Shown: piece by piece, positions 21,870-34,000 of the stretch | Layout of the letters: each line of letters starts with the position of its first letter | Numbering within the stretch: position 1 is the first letter of the stretch | Assembly (NCBI GenBank): GCA_963575745.1 | Contig: CAUYUJ010002714.1 | Coordinates: 388,133 to 452,132, forward strand | Reading direction: 5' to 3' | DNA from: Prorocentrum cordatum | Lineage: Eukaryota; Sar; Dinophyceae; Prorocentrales; Prorocentraceae | Length of the DNA stretch: 64,000 nt | Notes under the pieces: model-generated | Database searches by the model: none | Told to the model about the DNA's origin: nothing | The model's input: the letters and a program-made list of their open reading frames with translations, nothing else | Position numbers and translations under genes: made by a program

Positions 21870-22065
21870 TGTCGCGGCCGTGGCCGCCGCCGCGGTCGTG
21901 GGCGCGGTCGCCGCCGTTGCCAACGGTGCCGCCGTCGCCGCCGGTGTCGTCGCCGTCGCCGCCGATGTCGCCGCCGTCGCCGCCGCCGTCGCCGCCGCCG
22001 TGGTCGCCGCCGACGCCGCCCTGGTTGCCGCAGACTTCGCCGTCGCCGTCGCCTCCCGGCCGCCG
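21870..22065. repeat. GCC/GTC microsatellite
   Basis: An imperfect gccgtcgcc array; open frames in it read Ala/Val or Pro/Ser runs. Confidence 0.85.
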
Positions 22066-22203
22066 CCGTGGACCCTGTCGATGGTCGTGGTGCCGTCGGT
22101 GTTGTCGTCGTGCGTTTTGGGGGGTTGTCCATGTGGCATTCTTGTGGACCCCCCCCTTTCTCGAGGAGGTGTGGGAGGTGAAGAAGGATTATACACGAAA
22201 ACG

Positions 22204-23240
<1,037 letters not shown>

Positions 23241-23600
23241 GGGGAGGAGGGCCCCCCCCCTCCCCCAGAGGCAACGACGGCGACGGTGGCGGCGGCCGCA
23301 GCGCGACGCCGCGGCGCAGCGGCGGCGGTGGCGAGATGCCGCGGGCGGGCGTTTCGCGGGCGGAGCAGCGGCCCCCGCGCGAGCAGGACGGCAGCCCCCC
23401 CCCCTCTGCGCCGAGCTGCAGGAGGAGTGCACGAGGAGGAGGCGGAGGAGGGGGAGGAGCCCACCTCCACCTCGGATGTTCAGCCGAGGTGGAGGGGCAG
23501 GACAGGTGGCTGCACGTCGACGACGTTCTACTGCCATGAGAGTGAGAGTAAGAGGGGAACGAAAGGAAGAAGAGGAGGAGGAGGAGCAGGAGGAGGAGGA
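23241..23600. other. GC-rich block, unassigned
   Basis: Bases 23270-23470 are GC-rich with Arg/Ala frames and end in another GAG run. I cannot assign a gene. Confidence 0.3.
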
Positions 23601-24735
23601 GGAGGACAAGTGCAAACCCAAGACTGTCAACGTCACTGCAATGCTCCCTCCCTCCAAGTTCCCTCGTCGTCGGCCCTGGCGCCGCCGCGGCAGGAGGAGG
23701 AGGATACAGTCGGACCGAGGTCTAAGTTCGAGGTCACCCTTTCGTTCTTCGTGTGTGTTGGATGGTCTTGTGCATCCTGGATAGTCTGTTTGTTTTGGCC
23801 GACGGGGTGTCTCATGTTACTGAAGGATGCTCTTCTGCTTTAGGTCTGGCAACGAGGAGGCGGATGAGGGTGAGGCAGGAGGAGGAGGAGAAGGACCATT
23901 GGAAACCCAAGACTCATGCACGTTATTGTGATTCACCCTCCTTCCAAGTTCCCACGTCATAGGCCCCATACGCGGTTTCATGTTCACAGGGAAGTGCCCC
24001 GTTGGAAGAGAACCGTCTGAACATCCAGAGTTGCTCCTCAACACCATTCCTAGGACATCAACGCCGCACATCACCGTCACTGCTGCGTCTTGGCGGTCCT
24101 GAATCATGCCAGACCACTGTTTCTGGGACTTGACACCGCGGATCCACGTGCATATTGCGCCCTCGCGTTACGACATCATGCCAAAACGCCGTTACTGGGA
24201 CGTTACATAGACATGAGGATCTTTGAACCTGCTGCAATCTTTGAGGGCGAACGCGCGCGGCGCTTTGGCGATAGCCACATTTTGAAAAGGAGCCGCGCTC
24301 CATCCGTGAAACTCTTGCGAACTTTATAAAAAAACTGTCCGTGGCGCGAGCCACATGTTGAAAACGGGCCGCCCTCCACCTGTGAAACTCTTGCATGCTT
24401 TTAAGCCGCATGTGCGCTGCGCGAAGGCGGGAACCACATTTTGAAAACGGGCCGCCCTGCAACTGTGAAACTCTTGCATGCTTTTAAGCCGCATGCGCGC
24501 TGCGCGAAGGCGGGAGCCACATTTTGAAAACGGGCCGCCCTGCAACTGTAAATATGTTGCACATTTCAAGCTTCAGGATCTTACATGGCGAGGACATCTC
24601 AGGTGACACGCCTGGCTCGTACTTTCGACCAGCCTCCGGGTGCGCCAGGGAGGACTTATCTATGAAGAGAAGTCATGGGGCAGGGGGAGAGGGAGGAGCC
24701 AGAGGAGGAGATGCTGGAGGCGCTGAAGGAGGAAG
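23601..24735. repeat. compound dispersed repeat, copy 1
   Basis: The order of blocks is: an aaacccaagact...tccaagttcc segment (present twice, 23610 and 23905), a ggaagagaaccgtctgaacatcc segment, an 83-bp satellite, the tail ttcaagcttcagg...tacatggcgagga (24568-24600) and a short segment leading into a GAG array. The same order recurs at 27840-28725, so the whole is one repeat family. No coding sequence is recognised. Confidence 0.7.
24270..24560. repeat. 83-bp satellite, about 3.5 units
   Basis: gaaaacgggccgccctcca/gca begins at 24360, 24443 and 24526, exactly 83 bp apart, with a more diverged unit before. Each unit carries tgtgaaactcttgcatgc and gcgctgcgcgaaggcggga. Confidence 0.9.
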
Positions 24736-24840
24736 AGGAGGCGGAGGAGGAGGAGGAGGAGGAGGAGGAGGAGGAGAAGGAGTAGGAGAAGGGGGAGGAT
24801 GGGGGAGGAGTCGAGGGGGGGGAGGAGCAGGAGGGGCTTG
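24735..24840. repeat. GAG microsatellite
   Basis: A GGA/GAG array following the compound repeat. Confidence 0.85.
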
Positions 24841-25440
24841 TCTTGGGCCAAAGTTTCGGGGCCGATTACGGCTTTACGAATGTCCTTGCGCAGGCTTGTT
24901 TGGAACATGCCCAATTGTACCATTTATCAATGGCGATTTTGTCCGTAAGATCTCACTCACGTTGTCTTTTCCTAAGCTTGTTACTTTGTTTACGTGCAGG
25001 CTGGTTGTTCGGAGCCTCCAGCCTGACGCTGGTGATCAGTTCAAGGCTGGCTGTCGATTGTGCTAAGGCATCCCCAAGAGCCTGTTAGCCTCTCAGAGGA
25101 TTTGCGGGGCCAATGATGGTATGATGAACGGAGGTGCGACCAATGCCGTCTGGACGGCAGGCGATGCAGCGGACGTGGGCTATCTCATTTTCAATGTGTG
25201 CGCGTTGTGCGGCGCGTTCAAGGACACCTTTTTCCACCGAGTCTGGGTGCGCCCGTGCGTGCAGTATCAGAGAGACGAACACATCCGAAAGTGGACCCAG
25301 TGTGCGGCGTTGGAGGCCTCAGAGGATCATCCAGAGCGAAATTGTCTGTTCTTGCATGGAGCTGGGCGCTTTGCTCTCGAGAAAGTGCCAGGGGGTATGG
25401 CTCGTTTGGCCCGAGCCCCGAGCGCAGCCGTTTCGTACAC
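24841..25440. other. unassigned region
   Basis: No gene is recognised. The final 250 bp contain gcggcgcg and gcgcccgtgc words that may be diverged outliers of the adjoining 90-bp satellite. Confidence 0.35.
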
Positions 25441-25449
25441 ATGTCATTC

Positions 25450-26035
25450 CGAGTGTGTTCTCTTCTTTCACGGTTTCCGTTGTGCGTGGGCCGACATGTG
25501 CGGCGCAGACGCATGCGAACGCAGTCGTTGGGGTTTTCGGTGAAGCTCCCTACTGGGCCACGAAGCGCGTGAGGAGTGTGCCGAACTGTGCGGCGCGGAC
25601 GCATGCGATCGTCGCCACCAGGGCCTTCGATGGAGTTACCTGCGGGGCCACGAAGCGTGTGAGGGTTGTGCCTTCATTTGCAGCGCGGACGCATGCGAAC
25701 GTCGCCTCTGGGGCCTTCGTGGAGGTCCGTGTGGGGCCACGAAACGTGTGAGGGATGTGCCGGATTTTGAGGCGTGGACGCCTGCGAACGATTCCGCTAG
25801 AGCCTTCGGTGGAGTTCCCCGTGGGGCCATGTAGCGCGTGAGGGGTGTGCCGACATGTGCGGCGCAGACGCATGCGAAAGTCGCCACTGGGACCCTCGGT
25901 GGAGCTCCCCAATGGGCCACGAAGCGTGTGAGGAGTGTGGCCAAGTGTGCGTTGCGGGCGCATGCAAACGACGCCACTGAGGCATTCGGTGGAACTCTCT
26001 GTGTGGCCACGAAGCGTGTGAAGGGTGTGTAGAAA
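25450..26035. repeat. 90-bp satellite, about 6 units
   Basis: The block gcggacgcatgcgaacg recurs with its core at 25511, 25601, 25691, 25780, 25870 and 25960, a constant 90-bp period, and each unit has gggccacgaagcgtgtgagg. Because 90 is a multiple of three, frames stay open: the minus strand reads a 30-aa repeat (for example GTLLTRFVAP). I regard coding as unproven. Confidence 0.9.
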
Positions 26036-26154
26036 CTGAGACATGCGGGAGGAGGGGTGAGGGGGAGGGCAGCGGGAGGGAAAGAGACGCGTGGCGCCGT
26101 CTCGTCCACACGATGACCCAACACCACAGGATGGTTGGGAACATAAGAAGGGGG

Positions 26155-26900
26155 AAGGGTAGGGGAGAAGGGGGAGGAGGAGGAGGGGGAGGAGGAGGAG
26201 GAGGAGGAGGAGGAGGAGGAAAAGGAGGAGAAGAAGGAGGATGGGGAGACGTGGGCGCATGGTGGATGCATGGGGAACGAGGGAGCAAGAGGTGGCGATC
26301 ATGAGGATGGGGTCGGCGGGGGTATGAGGAGGTGGAGGAGGAGGAGGCGAAGCAGGAGGAGGAGGAGAAGGAAGAGGAAGAGGAGGCGGATGATGAAGAG
26401 GAGGCGGATGAGGAAGAGGAGGAGGAGGCGGAGGCGGAGGAGGCGGAGGAGGAAGAGGAAGAGGAGGGGGGGGGGGGGGGCGAAATTGGGAGAGGAGGGG
26501 GAGATGGAGGGCCAGAATAAAGACAGGCAACATCAACGATGTTGCTTGAGTTGCATTTTCACCCCCTAAGCCCCCTCCTGAACATTATGGGGAGGAGGAG
26601 GAGGAGGCGGAGGGGGGGGAGGAGACGGCGGAGGAGGAGGAGGCATGAGGGAGCACGATGAGGAGACACGGGAAGGCGGCAGGATGATGATGGTTTTGTA
26701 TCATGAGGAGGCGGCAGGGAGGAGGAGGAGACAGGAGGAGGGGGGCAGGATGAACACCAGGAAGAGGAGGGTGGATCTTGCAGGAAGCGAACGTGAGGGA
26801 GGAGGAGGAGGTAGTGGGAGGAGAAGAACGAGAAGGAGGAGGAGGAGACGGTATGAGCAGGGAGCTAGGTGGAGGAGAAGGAGGATGACGTGGAGGAGAA
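26155..26900. repeat. GAG/GGA microsatellites
   Basis: Arrays at 26155-26250, 26325-26480 (some GCG), 26588-26645 and 26700-26900 are separated by short unique spacers. A spacer at 26525-26570 shares aacatcaacgatgttgc with 27870-27885. Confidence 0.85.
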
Positions 26901-26904
26901 GGAG

Positions 26905-27696
26905 CTAGTGGTAATGCTGGTACTGATGATGATGAGACAGCTGATGATGCTGATGATGATGATGAGGATGAGGATGATGATGGCGATGATGGCGATGCTG
27001 ATGATGATGATGATGATGCTGATGATGATGATCATGATGATGATGCTGATGATGATGATGAGGGTGAGGGTAAGGGTGAGGATGAGGGTGAGGATTAGGA
27101 TGGGGATGAGGATGATACTGATAACGAGGATGATGAGATAATGAGGAGGACGATGAGGAGGAGGATGCTTCTGAGGATGATGGTGGCGACGCGGATGACG
27201 ACAACGACGATGCTGATGCGGATGATGATGGTGATTGTAATTGAATGGTAATGGTGATGCTGGTGCTGATGCTATGACGATGGCGATGATGATGACGATG
27301 ATGAGGATGATGATGTCGATGATGATGATGATGATGGTGGTGGTGATGATGATGCTGATTCTGCTAATGGTGGTGATGGGGATGATGAGGATGAGGATGA
27401 TGATCAGAACGGTGATGGTGACGGTGATGGTGATGATGATTATGATGCTGTTGATGATGATCTTGATGATGAGGTTGTTGCTCTGCTGATGATGATGAGG
27501 CTGCCTTTGACACTGATGGTTATGAGGATGAGGATGAGGATGCTGTTGCTTATGATGAGGATGCTGCTGGTGATGATGCTACTGCTGCCGATGAGGATGT
27601 TGATGATAATAATGCTGATGCGTATGCTCATGCTGATGATGATGATGATGATGCTGATGATGATATCGACGACGACGACGATGATGATGATTATGT

Positions 27697-27758
<62 letters not shown>

Positions 27759-27825
27759 GTGGTTGCGTTGATAATGGCGGTGATGATGATTGTGATTGTG
27801 GTCATGATGCTGAGGAGGATGAGGA
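26905..27825. repeat. imperfect GAT microsatellite
   Basis: GAT/GAG/GCT/GGT triplets, with pure GAT at about 27696-27760. Confidence 0.95.
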
Positions 27826-27839
27826 GGAAACCGGGGAGG

Positions 27840-28725
27840 AGGAATACAATTGTACACCCAACGCGCATCAACGATGTTGCAATACGCTCTCTCTTCAAGT
27901 TCTTTCTTTTTATGTCTCTAACTACTTCCACTGCGGGAAGTGGTCTATTAGAAGGCAACCGTTTGAGAATCCTGAATCGTACCACAACGCTGTTCCTGGG
28001 ACATGAACGCAGCAAGTCAACGGGACAGTTGCGTCCTGGCAGTCCTAAATCGCGCAAGAAAATCTGTTCCCAGCAATCTGAAATCGCATCAGAACGCAAT
28101 TCCTGGGACGTGGACCGTACGAATCCTTGAAACTGTTGCATCTTAACATGGTGAATGTGCGTGACGCCAACGTGAGAACCACATTTTGAACAAGGAGCCG
28201 CCTTCCGTCTTTCAAGCCGATGCAATTTTTTGAGACCAGCGTGCGCGGCGCTAAGGCTATTGTCACATTTTGCAAGGAGTTGCACTCCATCCTGAAAAGC
28301 TGTTGCAAATTCTAAGACGAATGTGCGTGGCGCGAGGGCGAGAGCCAACTTTTCAAAGCCACCCGCCCTCTATTCCAGAACCCCTTTCAAACTTTCAAGC
28401 GGTGCTAAGGCGGGAGCAGCATTTTGGAAACGACTCGCCGTCCATCCGTAAAACTGTTGCACGCTTTCCAGACGAATGTGCGCGGCATTGAGGCGAGAGC
28501 CGCATTTTGAAACCGACCGGCCTTTTATTCGTGAGTCTTTTGCAAAGTCTTAGCACGAATGAATACGACGTGAAGGCGAGAGCAGCATTTTGAAAATGCC
28601 CCGCCCTCCATCCGTGACTCTGCACACTTCAAGCTTCAGGGTAATACATGGCGAGGAATTCTCAGGCGAAGCTCCCGGCCCGCCCTGTCGACACGTCTGG
28701 GAGTGCGACACGGAGGAGTTATTCA
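27840..28725. repeat. compound dispersed repeat, copy 2
   Basis: This has the same block order as 23601-24735: a leader with gaaggcaaccgtttgagaatcc, five or more diverged satellite units (28140-28620, spacing roughly 80-90 bp, each with gcattttgaaa or a variant), the tail ttcaagcttcagg...tacatggcgagga (28628-28662), then a GAG array. The satellite is more diverged than in copy 1. Confidence 0.7.
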
Positions 28726-29525
28726 GAAGGGAGGGGTGGAGGAGAAGGAGGAGGCAGGAACGGCAGGAAGAGGCAGGATGACGAGGAAGCATGGGGGAGG
28801 CAGCATGAGGAGGAGGAGGAGGAGGAGGAGGAGGAGGAGGAGGAGAGGAGGAGGAGGAGGAGAAGGAGGACCAGGAGAAGAAGAAAGCGGCAGGCGGAGG
28901 GAGGAACGAGGAGCAGGAGGAGGAGAAGGAGGAGTAGGATGAGGAGGAGGAGGGGGGCAGGAGGCGGATACACGAGAATGAGGCAGGAAGAGGCGAAGGA
29001 GGAGAAGGCGAGAGGAGGAGGAGGAGGCAAGAGATGTGCATGAGGCAGGCTTAGTCAGGAGGAGGAGGTGGACGAGGAGGAGGAGGCAAGAGGAGGAGGA
29101 GGAGGAGGAGGTCGGAGGAGGCAAGAGGAAGAGGAAGTGGCAGGAGGGAGTGGCAGGAGGAGGAGGAGGAGGAGGAGGAGGAGGAGGAGGAGAAGGCAGG
29201 GAGGAAACATGATGACGAGGGAGGGATGAGAGAAGGAGGAAGAGGATGAGGGGGAGGAGGAGGAGAAGGACGAGGAGGAGGAGCAGGACTCGGTGGATGA
29301 GGAGGAGGAGGAAGAGGAGGAGGAGGAGAAACAGGACGAGGAGGAGGAGGAAGAGGAGGGGGAAGAGGAACATGTGGCAGGTGGAAAAGGAGGAGGCATG
29401 ATGAATGGATGCAGGAGGAGGAAGAGGAGGAGGAGAAGGAGGAGGAGGAGGAGGAGGAGGCAGGATAATAATAGAGAGACGGAGGAGGGAGGGAGGGAGG
29501 GAGGGAGGGAGGGAGGGAGAAGAAG
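28725..29525. repeat. GAG/GGA microsatellite, 0.8 kb
   Basis: An almost purely purine imperfect array ending in gggagggaggga. Such tracts can form triplex (H-DNA). Confidence 0.95.
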
Positions 29526-30104
29526 GGGAGGCAGGTGGCAGGAAATTGGAGACGGGCCTCCACAACCACAACCACAGCTACCTCAACTACAAGCGCACAG
29601 ACGACGACGATGATTCCCATGCTGACTGATGATATTGTCATGTGTGGTCCCACCGCCAGAGTGGTTGTCAGGGATGTTGGGCCTGCGCGCAGCGGGCAAT
29701 CTGATCCCATTCGCCGTCTCTGTCACCGAACAATGTCAAGTGTCCGCGGGGCGCCCGGACATTTCTGTATATTTGATGCAATGTGCACGCTGCATTTTCG
29801 AATGGATCATGGGCAGGTGGAACTGTTCTTGGTTGGCCGCCAGTCGGGCTTGGGAGGGGCTTATTCTTATTTCGGAGCAGTTGGGAAAAAAACCCTCCCC
29901 CCAGGTGGGAGACGGGGGTGGAACAACTGCGTCCCTAAACCATCCACTTTCAGCGGGTTGAGGACTGGTGGGATAAGCATGCAGCGAGACAGGGGTGCAA
30001 CCAAAGTGAACTTAGAGATCTCTGCCAGCCGTCCTAGGTCCTCTCGGATCTCTGGAGAGGGGTGGGTTGGAGGCGGGATGGACGGGTGAGGTGGGAGGGT
30101 GGGG
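29526..30104. other. unassigned region
   Basis: Mixed-composition sequence with open frames on the plus strand, but no recognised motif. Confidence 0.35.
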
Positions 30105-30205
30105 CTGGGTGGGGGGGTGGGTGGGTGGGTGGGTGAGTTTGGGGGGGGTAGGACGAGGGGAGTGGGGGGGAGGGGGAGTGGGGGAGGGGGCGGTCAAGGG
30201 GAAAG
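30105..30205. repeat. GGGT/GGGG tract, G-quadruplex-prone
   Basis: gggtgggtgggtgggt and later runs of 4-8 G on the plus strand, about 310 bp upstream of the carrier gene start. Confidence 0.8.
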
Positions 30206-30514
30206 TGGAGGGCTCACGACTCGCCTCTTGGGCCGCCCAGGCTCAGGGAGAGGAGAGGCAGACCCTTCCCCGAGGGGGAAGGGCCCAGGGGGCGGGTGGA
30301 GGAACCAGCACGTGCCCTGAGCCACCTGCTTGCAGAGGGCTGGTGGGCTCGGGGGGCCAACCCGCATGCGCCTCGGTGTGCTGGCACCGCCTCTCCCCGC
30401 CTCATCCCCTCTTCCTCCGCAGCCGCTTTGGCCCCAGGGCCTGCCGCGAGCCAGCCGCCACCGCGCGCGCGCGCCCTGGGGTGGGCGGGCTCGCGCGGGG
30501 CATGCCAGCCCGCG

Positions 30515-31067
30515 ATGGCGCCGTCCATGGGCCGCGTGCCCCGAGAGGTTCTGGCCGCTGGGCTCGGGGCCGTGTGCGTGGACGGCCTGTTCAACCCCCT
30601 CGCGGTGGTGATGGCGCGCTCGCAGCTGGAGCCCGGGGCCAGCCCGGCGCAGATCGCGAGGCGCTCGCTGGGGGCGGCGGGGCTGCTGCGCGGCCTGGTG
30701 CTGCCGGGCCTGCTGCCCATGTGCCTCAAGGGCCTCTGCAGCTCCGGCTGCCGCGTGGGCCTGTACCCCGCGATACGTGACCGCATGCCCGGCGACGGGC
30801 TCCTGGCCAGGGCCTGCGCGGGCGCCACCAGCGGCGTCATCGGCGTCACGGTCTTCAGCCCCTTCGAGATGGTGCGCGTCCGGATGGTCAGCGGCAGCCC
30901 TTACCCGAGCACCGCTGCGGCGTTCGTCGCGGTCGCGCGGGAGGCGGGGAGCCCCGCCGGGCTGTGGCGTGGCGTGGGCCCGCACGCGGCATGCAGCTCT
31001 CTGTTCAGCGGCGTGCAGCTGGCCTCCTACGACAGCGCCAAGCGGCTTCTCCGGCGGTCGCGAGGCG
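30515..31067 (+). CDS. carrier gene exon 1 (repeats 1 and 2)
   Basis: The exon runs from the ATG at 30515 to a GTGGGC donor at 31068, leaving one base of a Gly codon. A stronger-looking GTGAGT at 31125 keeps the same phase but would insert 19 extra residues between repeats 2 and 3; the shorter form gives normal carrier spacing. An acceptor-like ctccgcag at 30413-30421 leaves room for an upstream exon. Confidence 0.8.
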
Positions 31068-34000
31068 GTGGGCGGCGCGCGCTTTTTCGGGGGCCCCCAG
31101 GCGGTGTGGTGACCACACTGCGTGGTGAGTCAGTGGTCAGAGAAGGAAAGGGTAGCCATACCTCTACCTCCTCGCCCGTTTTCCCCTTCTTGGGCCTCCT
31201 TGGAGGCCCTCGTCGCCACCGTCGGATTCGCCTCGAAATCCTGGTCAGAACGCATCCCCAGAGAGGTCCGGGGGGGAGCGGTATCGGTACCTTTTGGTTT
31301 CCCCAAGCGGGGGCTCGGGGTCACCGCATGGTCTCGGGGCTCGGTTCGTTCTCCGAGGACGTGTCGGGCCGGGCGATCGGGGCCTCCGACGCCCCAAGAG
31401 CGTGCGGCGATGTGAGCCGCGCGGTGCGGTCGGTGGGTGGGGATTCCGAGGTCATGGCGCCGTCTGCCACCATACGGTTTGTGGGATCCCCCGACGCGCC
31501 AACCTTGGCCGTGCCCATCCTTACGAGGAGGGCGGTTTGAGGGCGGTATCCGCAGACGATGCGTGTGCACCGTACCGCGTTGTCGCATTTCGGGGCGTCG
31601 TCAATCTTCGATCCAGGAATAGTTCGGTGTATATTTTTGCGGCCCCGAGGGTCGACAACAATTATGCACCCCACCGCGTTGGAGCGGGCCCTGAAGGGAG
31701 TCCAGACATGGCACGGTGCAGGGGCGCCGTTCTCGTAGAATGTGGACACCGGCAGTTGGCCTTCGGCGAGGGGCTCTTTTTTGTCACTGCGGCTGTGCGC
31801 AGCTCGGCGGACTGCAGCTGCCGCCGTCTCCACTCGCCCTCGGTCCCGCACGCCGGGCCCGGGGATCGGTGCGGGGCACGCGCCGTCCTGGCCCGGGATC
31901 AGGGCGGCGCTCCTCGCAGAGGAAGCAGACACCGCACCAGCACGATCTGCGTCGGAGGTGGACAGACCTCCGGCCCTGACGCGTCGATGAAGGAGTGGGC
32001 CGTCTTCGGTTCGCGGGAGGGCGTCGCGGCCGTCATTTCTGCGGGTTCCGCTCCGTCGGGTTCGGTCCCAGGCCGTTTGCACTAAGGGGAGGTCTACGAA
32101 AGAGGGGAGGTTTGTCCACTCCTCCTCCCCCTCCTCCTCCTCCTCCTCCTCCTCCTCCTCCCCCTCCCCCTCCTCCTCCTCCTCCTCCTTCTCCTCCTCC
32201 TCCTCCTACGAAAGAGGGGAAGTCCAAGGTTCGAGGGAGGTTTGTCCACCGCCGGCTCCGGAGAGAGCTGCGCGCGCCCCGGGGCTCGGCCGTGGGGCAA
32301 CCCCTTTTCTCGGCGCCTCCACAGCGCCGAGCCGAGAGATCTGCGCGGGCCTCCGCGGGTCTGTGGTGAAGTCGGGCCTGTCCCTCCACAGGAGGAGCAT
32401 TCAAAAATAGTCAAAACAAATTGTCAGGGGACGATTTCTGGACCATTTTTGAGTTTTTTTTTGGATTATTTTTTGTTTTTGTGTTCAAAAATAGCCACAA
32501 AATGGTCAGGGGACGAGTTCTGGACCAGTTTTTTTTTTTTTGTTTGACTATTTTTTGTTTTCCGTCCAGTCTGTGGTGAAGTCGGGCCTGTCCCTCTACA
32601 GGAGGAGTATTCAAAAATAGCCACAAAATGGTCAGGGGACGATTTCTTGACATTTTTTTTTGTTTTTTTTGTTTTTTGTTTTTTGATTATTTTTTGTTTT
32701 TGTGTTCAAAAATAGCCAAAAAATGGTCAGGGGACGATTTCTTGACCATCCTTGAGTTTTTTTGGGGGGGGGGCTATGTTTCGTTTTCCGTCCAGAATCC
32801 CCCCGTATGGGGGACAGGCCCGAAAACTGTGGCTCAGCCTGTCGCTCCGCCGGCTCTGGCCCACCACGCCTCGGCGCGTCCGCGCTGACCACGGCGAGCT
32901 CCCGAGCGTCACCGTCGCGAGCCCGTCCCAGCCTCCCGCCCCTCGGAGCGGAGCGACCCGCTCGCCGCTCGCAGGGCAGAGCGTGTCGCCGGGGCCGCCG
33001 CCGCAGCACGCTGTGCAAATGGTCTCGCGACCCTACGCCTGTGCTGGCGCTTCCTGTTGTTGTGGCTCCCGCCGAGCCTGGGCCCAGGAGAGCTGCGCGG
33101 ATCTCTCGGCTCCGCGCTGGGGCACCCCTGGCGATGCCTCCAGCGCCGAACCAAGAAATCCGCGCGGGCCTCCGAGGAGGAGGAGGTGNNNNNNNNNNNN
33201 NNNNNNNNNNNNNNNNNNNNNNNNNNNNNNNNNNNNNNNNNNNNNNNNNNNNNNNNNNNNNNNNNNNNNNNNNNNNNNNNNNNNNNNNGGAGGCGGAGGA
33301 GGAGGAGGAGGAAGGGAAGGAGGAGGTGGGCCTTGCCGGCGCTGGCGCCGTGCGCAGGCTGGCGCACCCCCCCCCACATACCAGGCGCGGAGGAGGGCCC
33401 CGCGCTGCACATGGCGGCGAGCTTCCTGTCGGGCCTCTGCGCCCAGGTCGCCTCCCACCCCGCGGCCACGGCGATCGGCGGCTCAAAGATGGGGCCCCGA
33501 GGGATAGGTCTTGCCCTCCTGCCCCTTTCCCCCCTCCTCCCCCTCCCCCTCCTCCCTCCTCCTTCCCCTCCTCCGGCCTCACCCTCCTCCTCCTCCTCCT
33601 CCTCCTCCTCCTCCTCCTCCTCCTCCTCCTCCTCCTCCTGGCTGTTGAAGCATGCGGTCCGCTCCCAGCTTCTCCCTCGAAGAACACATGTTGGCGCCTC
33701 GAGAGATGGGGCCCCAAGGATAGGAGGTTCTTTCACCGAGCGCGTTCCACTACTCGCAAAGTGCCTACTCTTTTTTGGTCGCGGCCGCGAGCGAAGAGCG
33801 CAGGCGGCGAGAGAAGTTGTCGCAAAGTGCCTACTCGCACACGTCCGAAAGACAGACGTCTGCTTCGATGGACTTTCTCGTAGGATCCCCCGCGGCGGAT
33901 CCAGGCCATTTGCGAGTAGTCCCTTTGCGAGTAGTGGAACGCGCTCGCCTATTCTTTGAGGGATGCGTAAGGCAGACTCCATTTCGATTCTAGCTGACCC

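Noticed and set aside
31125-31130. GTGAGT as donor for carrier exon 1
   Set aside because: It matches the consensus better, but using it inserts 19 Arg/Gly-rich residues between carrier repeats 2 and 3; GTGGGC at 31068 keeps normal spacing. It remains possible as an alternative site.
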